Part shown: positions 62,270 to 64,000 of the stretch, piece by piece
How the letters are laid out: each line of letters opens with the position of its first letter
How positions within the stretch are numbered: position 1 is the stretch's first letter
From: Incurvaria masculella
Lineage: Eukaryota; Arthropoda; Insecta; Lepidoptera; Incurvariidae
Direction of reading: 5' to 3'
Length of the DNA: 64,000 nucleotides
Assembly: GCA_946894095.1 (NCBI GenBank)
Contig: OX335660.1
Span: forward strand, 2,299,001-2,363,000
The notes under the pieces: model-generated
The model's input: the letters and a program-made list of their open reading frames with translations, nothing else
Told to the model about the DNA's origin: nothing
Databases searched by the model: none
Translations under genes and position numbers: made by a program

Positions 62270-62962
62270 TAAAGGCTACTCCCGGCGCCGACAATACATG
62301 GGATGGATTCCATCCCATGTAGGCATAGAAGGCAATGAAAAAGCCGACGAGTTAGCAAAAAGAGCTACGTGCTCAAATGTAATCTACACCACCAAGCCTT
62401 TCTTCACTGACGTTCTGCCGAAAGCCAAAGGAATATGTAGACAAATGTGGAAAGAACACTTTGACAGGAGGTCTGTGGAGAGGGGAATTTGGTACAAAAC
62501 GATTGTATCTGAACCACTCTGTATCCCTTGGTTTAGCAGTGTCCATCTGCCTAGAGAAATCATTACTATTGGCTTAAGACTCAGATCAGGACACACTCCT
62601 CTAAATAGAATGGGACATATGATGAAGAAACTAGACTCTCCAAATTGTTCTGCCTGTGACAAGCCAGAAGATCAATTTCACCTGTTTATGGAGTGTGTTC
62701 TGAACGAGAGGCTTCGACTGGGTCTTGAAAAAATATTGTCTACGGATAGAATGAATTTATTTTTTAAGATACACGAATCATTGGGAAAGCCCTGGTCAAA
62801 CGAGTTCAGAGAAGTTGTATATTTTTTCAAGCTGTCATTGGCTCTAAGGAGTAGCTGATAGCTTGAAGTAATTATTATACTTATAAAGTCACTATGGGGC
62901 TGGCATAGTCGGTGACGGCTTAAGTCCCAAATAAACAACTAGATAAAAAAAAAAAAAAAAAA
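62270..62962 (+). pseudogene. 5'-truncated LINE 3' end with RNase H
   Basis: The open frame 62298-62858 encodes MGWIPSHVGIEGNEKADELA (the last RNase H motif, HVGI-GNE-AD), then LRSGHTPLNRMGHMMK and the zinc-like CSACDKPEDQFHLFMEC. The 3' UTR has ATGGGGCTGGCATAGTCGG and the copy ends in poly-A at about 62945-62961. The arrangement matches I/jockey-group elements carrying RNase H. It is a different family from the full-length copy at 46614. Everything upstream of the RNase H end is missing. Confidence 0.85.
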
Positions 62963-63118
62963 CTCCTTATGCAAACTTTAGCATAGTTCTCATTTTACAG
63001 TCCACGGCACGATAAACGACACACTTTGGACTTACTTGAACCCCTTTAAGGCGCAGCATAGGGGCTGCATGCGACTAGGGTAAATCTTAATAATTTTATG
63101 TATTTTATGTAATTGCTG

Positions 63119-63267
63119 TTATCTCATTAATTTGAGTTTGAGCAACATCTACATTTGAAGCTTTGTAAACAGATTTTGAAAATAATTTGATAAAGTTTTT
63201 GGTCGTGACATTTGTCGGAAGCACTGCCTGCAAATGGAGATGTCGCTGAAACTCAAATTAATAGGGT
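63119..63267. repeat. Small inverted-ended repeat
   Basis: ATTAATTTGAGTTTGAGCAA at the left and GTCGCTGAAACTCAAATTAA at the right are inverted ends about 150 bp apart. The left end also occurs alone at 59255-59305. Confidence 0.65.
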
Positions 63268-63416
63268 AAATCTTTCTTTCATTGTGCTTAGCAGTAGTGG
63301 TAAAGCATGGCAAAGCTCTCTCTAACCACACACACTGTTTGAATTGTGTGGGGTTTACTCTGATGGGCACTGTACATGTAAAGTTATACACAGTGTAGTT
63401 ATATTTTTGTTTAAAC

Positions 63417-63966
63417 TTAAGGTGGCCCAACCCGCTCATCTCCCCATACAAAAGGGGAAAGAAGATCACGCCCATATTTCTTGTCAGAGATCCAAAATTT
63501 TGCTCAAAATAGCTTTATTTGATCGAACTAGATGTCTGATGACCATTGGCATTGTAAACTTGTGTTTGGTTTCCAAGTAATAACGTCCGAAAGTTCGGAT
63601 TTTTCACGCGTTTTATACAATTACTTTGGAGGTGTATTACGCAATGATAAAGTAAGAACATCTTAAAAAGATTAGTCATCAGACATAGCTTGTTTAATCA
63701 AGATTTATAATCTATTTGGTTTTTGTTAGATTTTTGACTACAGCGGTCGTGGTTTACTTTTAGCTATAAGTCGTTTTGAAATTAAAATTTTCGTAAATCT
63801 TACCAAATCATACACTATGCACATTGTCTTTTTTGTGGACATGTTGCATCTTCTTCATCATGGAGCCTGTCTTATTCTTTAAAACCGAGAAGGTCCCAGA
63901 GCGCAACAGCACGGTTTTGTACCGTGCCTGCGAATGAGTTAGGCCCGCCGGGTTGGGCCACCTTAA
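63417..63966. mobile_element. MITE-C copy 3 (542 bp, TTAA target duplication)
   Basis: TTAA at 63417-63420 and 63963-63966; ends GGTGGCCCAACCCG and CGGGTTGGGCCACC (14-bp perfect inverted ends). Same orientation and length as copy 1. Confidence 0.88.
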
Positions 63967-64000
63967 GGAGGCTCCTTCAGCTTGTATGGAACATTTTACA

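Overview
This window looks like nuclear DNA from a moth or butterfly (Lepidoptera). Genes are split into short exons with GT/AG introns and are far apart. The intergenic and intronic DNA is packed with short repeats of types I know to be abundant in Lepidoptera: the GACG-rich element with TTCCGTACC-like ends, and the element beginning ACCGACTTCAAA. One palindrome carries TTAGG units, the insect telomere motif. The species cannot be told from the sequence. All repeat names used below (SINE-T, MITE-A and so on) are working labels for this annotation only.

Three host genes are recognisable. (1) Exon 1 of Graf, a BAR-domain Rho GTPase-activating protein, lies on the minus strand at 31122-31281. 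Its other exons are not visible, so the first 31 kb appears to be a large intron or beyond. (2) A complete eight-exon ZNF330/NOA36 gene lies on the minus strand, 44559 down to 33527. It encodes 314 residues and every intron has GT/AG ends. (3) A complete four-exon TMEM86 (lysoplasmalogenase, YhhN family) gene lies on the plus strand, 53677-59201. It encodes 269 residues and keeps both family aspartates. A possible orphan exon with a membrane segment (62132-62253) and a 70-codon ORF (26436-26648, minus) remain unnamed.

Between ZNF330 and TMEM86 sits an intact I-like LINE, 46614-51820. It has two uninterrupted ORFs joined by a TAATG overlap, a poly-A tail and a perfect 10-bp target-site duplication, so it inserted recently. 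Other LINE pieces are 5'-truncated 3' ends.

The rest is a layered mosaic. A SINE family has at least 20 copies or fragments; its 3' body is joined either to a tRNA-like head or to a 5S-rRNA-like head. A second SINE has a tRNA-Leu-like head. Several miniature inverted-repeat families are present, two of them with TTAA target duplications and copies of identical length. A roughly 200-bp hairpin element is flanked in all three copies by direct repeats of about 12-16 bp. One locus (18487-19890) shows four insertions stacked inside each other. These elements fill the introns of ZNF330 and TMEM86; one SINE ends about 8 bp from the ZNF330 exon 4 splice donor.
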